Part shown: piece after piece, positions 11,936-24,210 of the stretch
Position numbering within the stretch: position 1 is the first letter of the stretch
How the letters are laid out: the number at the start of each line of letters is the position of its first letter
DNA from: Eutreptiella sp. 'Long Island Sound 2002'
Taxonomy: Eukaryota > Euglenozoa > Euglenophyceae > Eutreptiales > Eutreptiaceae
Assembly (NCBI GenBank): GCA_964036045.1
Contig: OZ038384.1
Coordinates: forward strand, 50,754,843-50,818,842
DNA length: 64,000 nucleotides
Direction: 5' to 3'
Translations under genes and position numbers: made by a program
The notes under the pieces: generated by a model
Seen by the model: only the letters and a program-made list of their open reading frames with translations
The model's database searches: none
What the model was told of the DNA's origin: nothing

Positions 11936-14839
11936 CGGCTCGTGGTCGACTACCGCGGCCTAAACGCCCAAACGCAGCATGACAGCTATACGCTGCCCCT
12001 CATTGAGGACATGCTGCAAAAACAACACGGGCGGATGATCTTCACGGTGATTGACCTGAAACATGGTTATCATCAGATGCCTCTCGCCGAGGAGTCCCGT
12101 GCTTGCACAGCAATGAGCACACCACTTGGACCCCTCCAGTGGAAGGTGATGCCCATGGGCGTTACCAACGGCAATGCGGCTTTTCAGCGGATGCTGGAGA
12201 ACCCGCTTGAGCCGGTGCGTGACTGTGCGGACCCCTTCGTGGACGACGTGATCATCGCGTCCGGGGACCCCAGTATGAGCTATGAGGAGCTCCTGGAGGC
12301 ACATGAGAGGGACTTCACCAGAGTGCTGGACCTTCTGGCTCGGCACAAACTCACGGGCAGCAGTGACAAGGCCACCATTGCGGTAAGCGAGGTGGTCTCT
12401 GCTGGCCACGTAGTTCGGAACGGGCAGCGGAAGCCCATACCTGGCAAGGTGGCTGCAATCGAGCACTGGGAAAAGCCCAAAACGGTCTCTGAGCTACGGG
12501 CGTACTTGGGGTTCTGCAACTACTACTCGGGGTGTATCAAGATGTATGCCGAGTATGCAGCCCCCATGATGACCATGCTGAAGGGCAACCGAGAGGAGAC
12601 CAAGAAGGGGTCCAAGAAGGCTCTGGTCTGGAATGAGAAGTCCGACCGTGCCTTTGAGGGGAGGAAGCAGGCGCTGCTATCCGCAGTGGGTCTGCACGTC
12701 GTGGATCCTGACCGAGGGTTCGTCCTGCGCACCGACGCTTCCGACTACGCCGTTGGCGCTGTGTTGGAACAAGTGCTTGACGATGGGAGGCACGTGCCAG
12801 TGGCCCTCTGGAGCCGAGTCCTGGCGGAAGGCCAGAGACGGACGTGGACGCCCCGAGAAAAGGAGGCGTATGCCATCGTCATGGCTCTCAGGAAATGGGC
12901 TGGGTACATAGCCCTCCATCCCGTCACCGTCTGCACCGACCATCAGAGTCTGCAGTCGTGGCACAAAGAGCACGTGGACACCCCCTCTGGTCCCGCCTCC
13001 CGACGGGCAAGATGGCATGAGACCTTGGCCAAGTTGGACCTCACGGTTGTGTATGTTCCTGGCAAGGACAACACCGTGGCGGACTGTCTCAGTAGGTGGG
13101 CCTACCCCGCCAGCAAGGGCATGACGGATGTCTCCCCCCATGGCGATGAGGCTGAGACCGCTGAGGCTAAGAGGATCATAGAAATGGAGCGCCTGATGGA
13201 GGAGGAGGGTTTCAAATGCTTCGTTGTCATGGCTGCGGATGCCTCCCTCGGGACGAGGATGGGCAGAGCGGTCAGAGTACTCGCCCCTGAGGGAGCTGAG
13301 TCCGACAAGCACCTCTTCCCTGAATCTTGCCTCCAGGACGACCGGACCAACGACCACGCTAAGTCTGAGGCCTTTGAGGCCGAGTATAGGGCTGTGACCG
13401 ACCCTGATGACGGGCGGAAGTGGCCAAAGGGGCTGACTGAGGAGGATGGCAAGCTCTACCGGAATGGTAAGCTGCTGGTCCCAGAGTCCCGAGTGCTCGA
13501 GCTATGTGAGGCTTGGCACCACCACATGATGCACCCAGGGGTCAAGAAGCAAGCCCTGGATATGCAGCGCCCCTTCGAAATCGACCAGATCAGTCTCTAC
13601 AACGCTATCAAGAACGTCAGAAAGGGTTGCTCGGTCTGTCAGCCCTGCAATCCCGACAACCGGAACGTCAAGGGGGAAGCCCAATGGACTCCGGTGCCCG
13701 ACCAGCCCATGGAGAGCGTGGCCATGGACGTCTTCTCCATGCCCGAAGTTCACATAGGCAAGGAGACCTTTGACTGTGTCGTCCTTTGTGTGGACCGCCA
13801 CAGCGGCTACGTAGTAGCCGTTCCGGCACGCAAAAGGGGGTTGCTTGCCAAGGAAGTGGCAGTCATGATGATTCGTCATTGGCTGACCGTCTTTGACATC
13901 CCCCGCACCATTTGCAGTGACCGGGGGCCCCAGTCTACTGGTGGCTGGTTCAAGGCCATGTGTTCCCTCATGGGAATACGTCATGCCAAGAGCGTCGCCT
14001 ATCTCAGCCGGTCCAATTGCCGGGCTGAAGTGGCTGGAAGGCAGCTGTTCGAGAAGCTAAGCAAGATTCACATCACCAATCCACGTCGGAATTGGTTTGA
14101 GGAGATGTGGCGCGCTCTGAAGGCCCATCATGACACCCCCACTCCGGGTGGTTTGTCCCCTCACCAGATTCCGTTTGGCATGGACCCCCTTGGTCGGGGA
14201 CTTCCCTTGTCTGGTGATGGTATGGCCATGGACACCAAGGAATTCTTCGCGCGGCTAGAGGCAACGGCGCAGGACATCCGCCAGCAGCTCGAGAAGGAGC
14301 ATGCTGAGCGTCAGAAGTCCGCCCCGCGCTCGACAGCGCAAAAGTTCAGGGTGGGAGACCCGGTGTGGGTGATCAGACCCCGCCCTATGGGCACCCACCG
14401 CACCAAAACCTGGTTCACACCCGGAGAGGTGGTCCGCAGGATTGGTGAGGACACCTACCGCATCAAGGTGGGTCACGGACAGTTCCGGGAGCGCCACGAG
14501 AGTCAGCTCCGTGTGCGGGAACTCGACCTCCATGGCCAACATGTGTCACTGGACTCTGCCGCACATGAGGCTGATCCGGACGATGACTATGCTGAGCAGG
14601 ACGACTATACCGTTGAGAATATCCTGGCCCAGCGTCCGAACGCCTCGGCACCCGGAGGCCTGGAGTTCAAGGTTCGTTGGCGAGGCTATGGGCCGTCCCA
14701 CAACACCTGGGAACCCGTCTCCTCGCTCGTACCGCGGATTAACACCCCCTTCATGGACTACATCCGCAAGCACAAGACCAAGCTCCACGTCTCGGACTTG
14801 GAGGCACTCACCCGGGCAATTGCAGTCAGGGGCGCCTGA
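11936..14839 (+). pseudogene. pol: Pol C-terminal part: RT, RNase H, integrase, chromodomain
   Basis: This is the remainder of pol, over 960 codons with no internal stop. RT: RLVVDYRGLN, TVIDLKHGYHQM and the catalytic FVDD at 12236-12247. RNase H: VLRTDASDYAVGAVLEQ (about 12721), YAIVMALRKW and VCTDHQSLQSW. Integrase: an H2C2 zinc site (HHMMHPGVKK ... CSVCQ, about 13516-13640) and a DDE core with Asp in AMDVFSMP, Asp in CSDRGPQS and Glu in RAEVAGRQL (about 13720-14040). A chromodomain at about 14600-14775 has YTVENIL, FKVRWRGYG and NTWEPVSSL. Chromodomains guide chromovirus integration toward modified chromatin (family knowledge). The part is intact by itself but is cut off from its start by the TAG at 11933. 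Confidence 0.9.
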
Positions 14840-16190
14840 TCACCGCCCTGAGCTCTCCCCTGATGCAGTTTGTGCGCTTGTTAGGTCGACGGATCGTCCC
14901 GCACTTGCTTGCTCTCTTCCATCTTCCGGTGACATGCCATCAGAGTGGCCATATACCCCCCCCTGCTGAATCCAGGGGGGGATGGCCCCTCTCTTCCACT
15001 CCTATTCGTCACTCCCCGCCTGCTGAATCCTTGGGAAACCAGGCAGGGCGACTGACCTTGACATTTCCTGAGCTCTTAGGGCCTTGAAGCCCATACGACG
15101 TTGCGCAACGGATGCTGCTGTCATCGGCATTGCGATTTTTGGGTGTGTGGTCTGGTCCGACGGCACTTGCGGGATCCAGACCAGTCTACGTGTGTCTGCA
15201 GACTATATATGTCCTGAACCCAGGCGTCTTTCTGTCCACCCTCCTGCATATGCCTTATCCTAACCGGGGCGTGGTTTGGCGCTCTATCCAGAGTGTGTTT
15301 ACACGCCTATTACCCCGCTTGTTTTTCTGTTCTCCAGGATATGTGCATCTGATTGTTGAGTGTTCATGGCCCATTACTGAATCGAATACCAAGGCGCCCT
15401 GAGTCGCCGTGTACATGCTCTTACATAAGGTCCAACCTGGACCAGTACCTAAGTACAGAGTCTTCTGCTTGAGTCCCCGTGATACCGTGTGCCCTAGTGG
15501 CTGTGATGTGCTGAGATCCTGATGGTGCCAGGCGGGAAGCCCAGTTGCCTGACTACACTCCCAGCGGTCCGCCACTGTCAGCCCCAGTGTGAGCCTACCG
15601 ACTCGCAGACGCACTTGCAGTTGGGTGGCGACCTCCGGTGTCCTGACCTCGGTCAGTCTGCCTGGGAAACTGGTGGTTTGAGGAGTCGACGCCCCCGCCC
15701 AGACTGCATGAGGACTCCCTCATGCATGGCCTTCGTGGTAATGGGGCGAGGGAAAAGACTACCTTGATGCCCGCTCCCTTATGGAGGGGCTCGTTCGGCT
15801 TTACCACTCTGGACTCGCGTCGTGGATATGGACATGGAGCGCCCAAGGAAGGACCCGTGGGGACTCTCCCCCAGACTGCGGCCTTGGGAAGCCTGGGGTA
15901 GCCTGATGGATCTTTGTGGTTGCTTTCGACCTGTGGGACCACCTCGGTCGTCGTGTGACGCCTATGTTGGCCGTGTATGCCACTGCCACTGTGGTAGTGA
16001 TCGTTGCAGCCGGCACCCGGTGCGCCTGGTATGGGTTAACAGGTCTTTTGGATGCCGAACAATCGCCGCCAGAATCCAGGATTGATACTTGATACTATAC
16101 TTGCGGTTACTAACAACTACAGCACCGTACCTGTCTTACTGTGGGATTGTAATGGGCAACCTAACCCGCAAATCGGCCTGAAGTGATGAT
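14840..16190 (+). other. Non-coding 3' region of the gypsy element
   Basis: No conserved ORF is seen. A C-run and purine tract (AATCCAGGGGGGGATGG, about 14968-14984) could be a polypurine tract before a 3' LTR, and CTGCTGAATCC occurs twice around 14963 and 15021. The region does not visibly match the 5' repeat at 1-1215, so an LTR cannot be delimited. Confidence 0.4.
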
Positions 16191-16390
16191 GTGACACCCC
16201 CCCCCTTTTCAGGGAATGGTCCTGGGTACCCGCTGCCATGCTTTGGTGTTATCGAGCCCCCCCGAGGGTTTGCTCTAAGGAGGGGGGTGAAGCGGTACCC
16301 AGAACCTATGGCCCGGAGGCCTGTGAGCCGTCACATCTGTGTGGAAGCCGTTGACACCGGCTGTCAGCGGGATATCCCTGTACTCTAATC
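16191..16390. other. Long hairpin around 16222-16302
   Basis: CTGGGTACCCGCT at 16222-16234 pairs with AGCGGTACCCAG at 16291-16302 apart from one bulged C. Inside, a C-run (16257-16263) can pair with a G-run (16280-16286). The block starts with TGTGACACCCCCCCC at 16192, which resembles an LTR-type TG start, but no partner copy was seen. Confidence 0.35.
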
Positions 16391-18740
16391 CGCGAAATCT
16401 GGAATCCGATTTCTAACCAATAGATCGATGTAGAATTACCATAATTTTATTGTCTTGGGCGATTTTCGGCCGGAAATCGGTGAAATACCCGATTTCTACC
16501 GCAATTTCTAATTGTCGTGAAATCGCCGCCTGTTGTCGCCTGTTCGCGCGCTTTCTTCGCTTCTCCGTGGCGAGTTTTGTGAGGGATTTTTCTCGAGTAC
16601 CTTTGAGGTTCTAAGAGAACTTAAGGGCCGGATCTAGAGGGTTTTTCCTGTACTTTCATCTTGTGTGTTCACCAGAATTTTTCACCGTTGCGTCTGAGAG
16701 AAAATCAGCGCGCAAGCTTTTCCGTCGATCGCTCGAACTCATGGTTCTCAAGGACCATGAGTTCGGACAGAACCCTACATCCCCCCCCTATGCCTTTCAT
16801 CCATGCCCCTTTCACGTGGGCATATCACTTTGTATAGGGAAGCGGTTAATAGGGATATTTTAGGCAGCCTATAGGTTTCGCAAACCCAAGTCGTTTGCGT
16901 GCGCAAACGCTAACTTTGTGGCCTTGTGAGCATGAACGTTAATAACCGAACACAATGCCCACAAGACCAAAGGCCCCAGGACATTTTCGTTTTTCGAGTC
17001 AACTCAACGATGGCTCCACGCAATTCAATGCGTACCAAAACTCATTTTTTGAAAAAGGGCAAATTTTGGTCGCAAATTAGGCCAAAATGGCCAAACCCCT
17101 GGAGGCTCGCACTCAAAGCCTATGGGGAGTTGAGCCTTGAACTAAGACAATATGTAAAGTAAAGACCACGAAAGACATCGTGGATGGCTTCGTTGATTTT
17201 TACAACCTTGTCTTCTATTTTATCTAATGTCGCCTTCTGAGCACGCGTGCCATACTGCCTCTTTGCACAAGCGCTCATATGCAAGCACTAATGACACGAG
17301 TGGGCGGAGACAATCTAACCATAGTGGGCATATTTGAGGGCACCTACTACGGGCCTACTCCAAGAATGTTTACTCATATGTTTGCTCCTCAAGGTCCCAA
17401 AGATATGTTCATGCCAATATCGCCGATATATGCACTTTTTCCCATAAATAGTGTGCTTCAAAGATTGAGGTGTTAAAAATGTTTTCATTATGCTTTGAAC
17501 CCCAATTTCTGTTGCAAAAGGGAAGCAAAACTTTGGTTTGCATCCATGCAAAGGCCCGAGGCTCCTTTCTCTTGTGATAGTGAGATACCATTTTTTGAGT
17601 GAACACCTTTGGGTGAATTTTGGCCGTTTTGCCCAGAATGGCCACAAACCCCTTCTCCCCCTGATTTCACCACCGAGGTTGCGTGCGCCACTTGACCAAG
17701 GGTAAGGGCAATTCGGAGAGGGCACGTAAACCCGCATGGAATGGGGTCTTTCCCCATGTGGCCTCTCCTCTTGAAGGGACAACACAAAAAAAAAAAAAAC
17801 ACACAAACAAAAACTAAACATACACACGTGGCTAGTCGGGTCCAAGTATGTTGCATGCCACGTTACGCTACGCAACGAACACGAGACGAGAACGGCAACC
17901 ACGCCAACAAAAGTAAAAGGTGACCACGAGGCGTAACCCAGACGTGCCCACCGCCCACCCGCACGCCCGCTTATGTAGGAGGCGAAAGGGAGCGAAAGGG
18001 GACAAAAGGTATGCCGCCGCATGCAAACAAATAGTAGGCAAGCCACACACCGCCACCAAGAACGCAAGTATGTTACCATGTCGTGCCACGTCGCCAACCG
18101 CCCGGCCCGCGCCACCAACCGAGACGGGGAAAAAAGAAATGGCTTTTGGCCAGGGAGTGGTTGTCACGGGGGGCTAACGGTCCTGCCCTGCAGTGCAATG
18201 CGGGGCAACCGTGACAACTGCTCTTACAGCACAACCACCCTTTTTGTTGCGCTGATTAGAACACACAAATAGCCAGGGAGGGAGACACGGGGAGCATACA
18301 CACAAATAGCATAGCGCCGTCGTGTGCCGGGTTCCGACAAACACACGTGCATGCACCCACGTTCTCCTCCCCTCACAGGTCCCAAGGAGAAGCGTATGCT
18401 CGTCTTTGCGTCGTCGGGGCGTTAAAGTAGGGTTGTCCTAGACGCTTAGGCAAGTATTGCGTCGTGCCGTCGTCTCACATTAGCGAACGCCCGGCAAGGC
18501 GGGAGGACTAGGACACATTAAGGTAGTGGGGAAAGAAACAGGTATGTTGCACGTCACGCCGCACGCGCGGAACGAGCAACGAGCAAAGGTAGCGGCCAAA
18601 GGGGTGTGGAGTCAAGACGGGAGCAAGTGGGACAATAAACCTACGCACACGCCGGTCGCACACGCATGTCGCATGACGTACCAGCCAGCTCGAGGTGCCG
18701 TGTCGCGACAAAACCGCCGCCGCCGCACGCCCGTCGACGC
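16391..18740. other. Gene-poor stretch, lower GC
   Basis: No protein family is recognised. A 267-codon open frame on the minus strand (17315-18118) has no recognisable domain and is not called. There is an A-run of about 14 near 17779 with A/C-rich sequence after it. The motif GTATGTTGCA followed by a CACG-containing stretch recurs near 17846 and 18541, with a looser copy near 18068. Otherwise nothing notable is seen. Confidence 0.4.
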
Positions 18741-19089
18741 CCTCTCCTCTCTCTACGCAGGTTCAAAGGAGGAAGCCCGGGCCGACAAGGAAAAAGACAG
18801 AGACACACAACAAAGCGGAGGCAGGGAAAAAGTGCATGTCAGGGAGAAGGGTAGAGGAAAGGGTAAAGAGCAACGAAGCCGCGAAATGAACAAGGGGTAG
18901 CCAGCGGACGAGCAAGGGGCGCGCACAGGGGAGGGGACACGGCGGGCACACGGCGAGCACAACACCGCACCGAGACACCGGAGAGGGGAGCACCGGAGGA
19001 CCAAGGGAAGAGCGGCACCACGCACCACGACACGCACGGCACAGACACCACACACACCGCACACACCCAACGAACCCCGGCAACCTGCC
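18741..19089. other. GC-rich left flank of the satellite
   Basis: Base composition changes here to GC-rich, CAC/GGA-rich sequence. The last ~50 bases resemble the sequence that precedes the monomer-like segment in the LINE 3' UTR (an ACCCC...GCGGGCAGTCGGG context). It may therefore be LINE-derived. No gene is seen. Confidence 0.35.
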
Positions 19090-22000
19090 CAGCAGTGCGC
19101 GGGCAGTCGGGAGAGGGACAGCGCCTGACCCCAGGCGCCCCTCACAATGGTGGAAGGCACCCCCCCCGGGGACGCCCTTCCGCCACCCCCACAGCGAGCA
19201 ACGCCGGCCCGCAAGGGCGCACGCTGTGGGGCCGGTGCTGGGTCCCCACGCCCGCACCGACCGCGCCCGGGACACGCGGGTCGCGGAACCCTGGCTGCCC
19301 GCTCCAGAGGACGGGCAGCCGGGGGAGGGACAGCGCCTGACACCAGGCGCCCCTCACAACAGTGGAAGGCAGCCCCCCCCGGGGACGCCCTTCCGCCACC
19401 CCCACAGCGAGCAACGCCAGCCCGCAAGGGCGCACGCTGTGGGGCCGGTGCTGGGTCCACACGCCCGCATCGACCGCACCCTGGACACACGGGTCGCGGA
19501 ACCCTGGCTGCCCGCTCCAGAGGACGGGCAGCCGGGGGAGGGACAGCGCCTGACACCAGGTGCCCCTCACAACGGTGGAAGGCACCCCCCCGGGGACGCC
19601 CTTCCGCCACCCCCACAGCGAGCAACGCCGGCCCGCAAGGGCGCACGCTGTGGGGCCGGTGCTGGGTCCACACGCCCGCATCGACCGCACCCGGGACACA
19701 CGAGTCGCGGAACCCTGGCTGCCCGCTCCAGAGGACGGGCGGTCGGGGGAGGGACAGCGCCTGACACCAGGCGCCCCTCACAACGGTGGAAGGCACCCCC
19801 CCCGGGGACGCCCTTCCGCCACCCCCACAGCGAGCAACGCCGGCCCGCAAGGGCGCACGCTGTGGGGCCGGTGCTGGGTCCACACGCCCGCATCGACCGC
19901 ACCCTGGACACACGGGTCGCGGAACCCTGGCTGCCCGCTCCAGAGGACGGGCAGCCGGGGGAGGGACAGCGCCTGACACCAGGTGCCCCTCACAACGGTG
20001 GAAGGCACCCCCCCGGGGACGCCCTTCCGCCACCCCCACAGCGAGCAACGCCGGCCCGCAAGGGCGCACGCTGTGGGGCCGGTGCTCGGTCCACAGGCCT
20101 GCATCGACCGCACCCGGGACACACGGGTCGCGGAACCCTGGCTGCCCGCTCCAGAGGACGGGCGGTCGGGGGAGGGACAGCGCCTGACACCAGGCGCCCC
20201 TCACAACGGTGGAAGGCACCCCCCCCGGGGACGCCCTTCCGCCACCCCCACAGCGAGCAACGCCGGCCCGCAAGGGCGCACGCTGTGGGGCCGGTGCTGG
20301 GTCCACACGCCCGCATCGACCGCACCCGGGACACACGAGTCGCGGAACCCTGGCTGCCCGCTCCAGAGGACGGGCGGCCGGGGGAGGGACAGCGCCTGAC
20401 ACCAGGCGCCCCTCGGTACGGTGGAGGGCGCCCTCCCGGGGACGCCCTTTCCCCACCCCCACAGCGAGCAATGCCGGCCCGCAAGGGCGCACGCTGGGGG
20501 GCCGGTGCTGGGTTCACACGCCCGCATCGACCGCACCCGGGACACACGGGTCGCGGAACCCTGGCTGCCCGCTCCAGAGGACGGGCGGCCGGGGGAGGGA
20601 CAGCGCCCGACACCAGGCGCCCCTCACAGCGGTGGAAGGCACCCCCCCGGGGACGCCCTTCCGCCACCCCCACAGCGAGCAACGCCGGCCCGCAGAGGGC
20701 GCACGCTGTGGGGCCGGTGCTGGGTCCACACGCCCGGATCGACCGCACCCGGGACACACGGGTCGCGGAACCCTGGCTGCCCGCTCCAGAGGACGGGCGA
20801 TCGGGGGAGGGACAGCGCCTGACACCAGGCGCCCCTCACAACGGTGGAAGGCACCCCCCCGGGGACACCCTTCCGCCAACCCCACAGCGAGCAACGCCGG
20901 CCCGCAAGGGCGCACGCTGTGGGGCTGGTGCTGGGTCCACACGCCCGCATCGACCGCACCCGGGACACACGGGTCGCGGAACCCTGGCTGCCCGCTCCAG
21001 AGGACGGGTGGCCGGGGGAGGGACAGCGCCTGACACCAGGCGCCCCTCACAACGGTGGAAGGCACCCCCCCCGGGGACGCCCTTCCGCCACCCCCACAGC
21101 GAGCAACGCCGGCCCGCAAGGGCGCACGCGGGGGGGCCGGTGCTGGGTTCACACGCCCGTATCGACCGCACCCGGGACACACGGGTCGCGGGACCCTGGC
21201 TGCCCGCTCCAGAGGACGGGCGGCCGGGGGAAGGACAGCGCCTGACACCGGGCGCCCCTCACAACGGTGGAAAGCATCCCTCCCGGGGACGCCCTTCCGC
21301 CGACCTCACAGCGAGCAACGCCAGCCCGCAAGGGCGCACGCTGTGGAACCGGTGTTGGGTCCCCACGCCCGCACCGACCGCACCCGGGACACACGGGACG
21401 CGGACCCCTGGCTGCCCGCTCCAGAGGACGGGCGGCCGAGGGAGGGACAGCGCCTGACACCAGGCGCCCCTCACAACGGTGGAAGGCACCCCCCCCGGGG
21501 ACGCCCTTCCGCCACACCCACAGCGAGCAACGCCGGCCTGCAAGGGCGCACGCTGTGGGGCCGGTGCTGAGTCCCCACGCCCGCACCGACCGCACCCGGG
21601 ACACGCGGGACGCGGAACCCTGGCTGCCCGCTCCAGAGGACGGGCGGCCAGGGGAGGGACAGCGCCTGACAACATGCGCCCCTCACAACGGTGGAAAGCA
21701 CCCCCCCCCGGGGACGCCCCTCCGCCACCCCCGCAGCGAGCAACGCCGGCCCGCAAGGGCGCACACTGCGGGGCCGGTGCTGGGTCCCCACACCCGCACC
21801 GACCGCACCCGGGACACACGGGACGCGGAGCCCTGGCTGCCCGCTCCAGAGGACGGGCGGCCGGGGGAGGGACAGCGCCTGACACCAGGCGCCCCTCGCA
21901 ACGGTGGAAAGCACCCCCCCCGGGGACGCCACCCCCACAACGAGCAACGCCGGCCCGCAAGGGCGCACGTTGTGGGGCCGGTGCTGGGTCCCCACGCCCG

Positions 22001-24210
22001 CACCAACCGCACCCGGGACACACGGGACGCGGAACCCTGGCTGCCCGCTCCAGAGGACGGGCGGCCAGGGGAGGGACAGCGCCTGACACCGGGCGCCCCT
22101 CACAACGGTGGAAAGCACCCCCCCCGGGGACGCCCCTCCGCCACCCCCACGGCGAGCAACGCCGGCCCGCAAGGGCGCACGCGCTGTGGGACCGCCGCTG
22201 GGTCCCCACGCCCGCACCGACCGCACCCGGGACACCCGGGACGCGGAACCCTGGCTGCCCGCTCCAGAGGACGGATGGCCGGGGGAGGGACAGCGCCTGA
22301 CACCAGACGCCCCTCACAATGGTGGAAGGCGACCCCCCCGGGGACGTTCTTCCGCCATCCCCACAGCGGGCAACGCCGGCCCGCAAGGGCGCACGCTGTG
22401 GGGCCGGTGCCGAGTCCCCACGCCCGCACCGACCGCACCCGGGACACACGGGACGCAGAACCCTGGCTACCCGCTCCAGAGGACGGGCGGCCAGGGGAGG
22501 GACAGCGCCTGACACCGGGCGCCCCTCACAACGGTGGAAAGCACCCCCCCCGGGGACGCCCTTCTGCCCCTCCCCCAGCGAGCAACGCCGGCCCACAAGG
22601 GCGCACGCTGTGAGACCGCCTCTGGGTCCCCACGCCCGCACCGACCGCACCCGGGACACCCGGGACGCGGAACCCTGGCTGCCCGCTCCAGAGGACGGAT
22701 GGCCGGGGGAGGGACAGCGCCTGACACCGGGCGCCCCTCACAACAGTGGGAAGCACCCCCCCCGGGGACGCCCTTCCGCCACCCCCACAGCGGGCAACGC
22801 CGGCCCGCAAGGGCGCACGCTGTGGGGCCGGTGCCGAGTCCCCACGCCCGCACCGACCACACCCGGGACACACGGGACGCGGAACCCTGGCTGCCCGCTC
22901 CAGAGGATGGATGGCGGGAGGAGGGACAGCGCCTGACACCAGACGCCCCTCACAATGGTGGAAGGCGACCCCCCCGGGGACGTTCTTCCGCCACCCCCAC
23001 AGCAGGCAACGCCGGCCCGCAAGGGCGCACGCTGTGGGGCCGGTGCTGGGTCCCCACGCACGCATCGACCGCACCCGGGACACACGGGACGCGGAACCCC
23101 GGCTGCCCGCTCCAGAGGACGGGCGGCCGGGGGAGGGACAGCGCCTGACACCAGGCGCCCCTCACAACGCTGGAAGGCGCCCCCCGGGGACGCCCTTCCG
23201 CCACCCCCACGGCGAGCGACGCCAGCCCGCAAGGGCGCACGCCGTGGGGCCGGTGCTGGGTCCCCACGCCCGCACCGACCGCACCCGGGACACACGGGAC
23301 GCGGAACCCTGGCTGCCCGCTCCAGAGGACGGGCGGCCGGGGGAGGGACAGCGCCTGACACCAGGCGCCCCTCACAATGATGGAAGGCACCCCCCCCGGG
23401 GACGCCCTTCCGCCACCCCCAAGGAGAGCAACGCCGGCCCGCAAGGGCGCGCGCTGCGGGGCCAGTGCTGGGTCCCCACGCCCGCACCGACCGCACCCGG
23501 GACACACGGGACGCGGAACCCTGACTGCCCGCTCCAGAGGACGGACAGCCGGGGGAGGGACAGCGCCTGACGCCGGACGCCCCTCACAACGGTGGAAGAC
23601 ACCCCCCCTGCGGACGCCCTTCCGCCACCCCCACAGCGAGCAACGCCGGCCCGCAAGGGCGCACGCTGTGGGGCCCGTGCTGGGTCCACACGCCCGCATC
23701 GACCGCACCCGGGACACACGGGTCGCGGAACCCTGGCTGCCCGCTCCAGAGGACGGGCAGCCGGGGGAGGGACAGCGCCTGACGCCAGGCGCCCCTGACA
23801 ACGATGGAAGGCACCCCCCCGGGGACGCCCCTCCGCCACCCCCATAGCGAGCAACGCCGGCCCGCAAGGGCGCACGCTGTGGGGCCGGTGCTGGATCCAC
23901 ACGCCCGCATCGACCGCACCCGGGACACACGGGTCGCGGAACCCTGGCTGCCCGCTCCAGAGGACGGGCGGTCGGGGGAGGGACAGCGCCTGACACCAGG
24001 CGCCCCTCACAACGGTGGAAGGCACCCCCCCCGGGGACGCCCTTCCGCCACCCCCACAGCGAGCAACGCCGACCCGCAAGGGCGCACGCTGTGGGGCCGG
24101 TGCTGGGCCCAAACGCCCGCATCGACCGCACCCGGGACACACGGGTCGCGGAACCCTGGCTGCCCGCTCCAGAGGACGGGTGACCTAGAGAGGGACAGCG
24201 CCTAACACCA
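19090..24210 (+). repeat. GC-rich satellite, about 24 copies of a ~211.5-bp monomer
   Basis: The landmark ACAGCGCCTGAC recurs from about 19118 to 24195 at 211-213-base steps (24 intervals). Each monomer has CCCCGGGGACGCCC, CGGCCCGCAAGGGCGCACGC, a CTGGCTGCCCGCTCCAGAGG block and GCGCCTGACACCAGGCGC. Two diagnostic variants form blocks: CCACACGCCCGCATCGACC with GGGTCGCGG (about 19.4-21.2 and 23.6-24.2 kb), and CCCCACGCCCGCACCGACC with GGGACGCGG (about 21.3-23.5 kb). The period is not a multiple of three and the sequence has few stops, so long open frames on both strands are by-products. The array abuts the 5' end of LINE copy A, and the monomer matches part of that LINE's 3' UTR. Confidence 0.95.

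Larger units (their letters stand above)
388..16390 (+). mobile_element. Ty3/gypsy chromovirus-like LTR retrotransposon (decayed; ends uncertain)
   Basis: Domain order on the + strand is gag, CCHC knuckle, aspartic protease, reverse transcriptase, RNase H, H2C2 plus DDE integrase and C-terminal chromodomain, which is the chromovirus branch of Ty3/gypsy (Metaviridae). The coding part spans 5610-14839, and a broken extra gag lies at 1747-4263. The 5' boundary is outside or near the window edge. The 3' boundary is a guess: non-coding sequence runs to about 16.4 kb and no LTR matching the 5' repeat was recognised. A third copy of the 5' repeat near 41-47.6 kb shows the family is repeated locally. 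Confidence 0.85.

Noticed and set aside
14960-15040. 3' LTR starting after the G-run near 14977
   Set aside because: A purine tract alone is not enough; no matching direct repeat upstream of gag was found.
17315-18118. 267-codon minus-strand ORF
   Set aside because: No recognisable domain, biased composition, and it overlaps an A/C-rich low-complexity tract; no splice or start evidence.
18753-22659. Very long ORFs (up to ~740 codons) on both strands across 19-24 kb
   Set aside because: They follow the satellite, have few stop codons because of extreme GC content, and exist in several frames at once; the monomer length is not a multiple of three.
19090-24210. CRISPR-like or bacterial repeat array
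   Set aside because: Head-to-tail monomers without unique spacers, in a eukaryotic transposon context.
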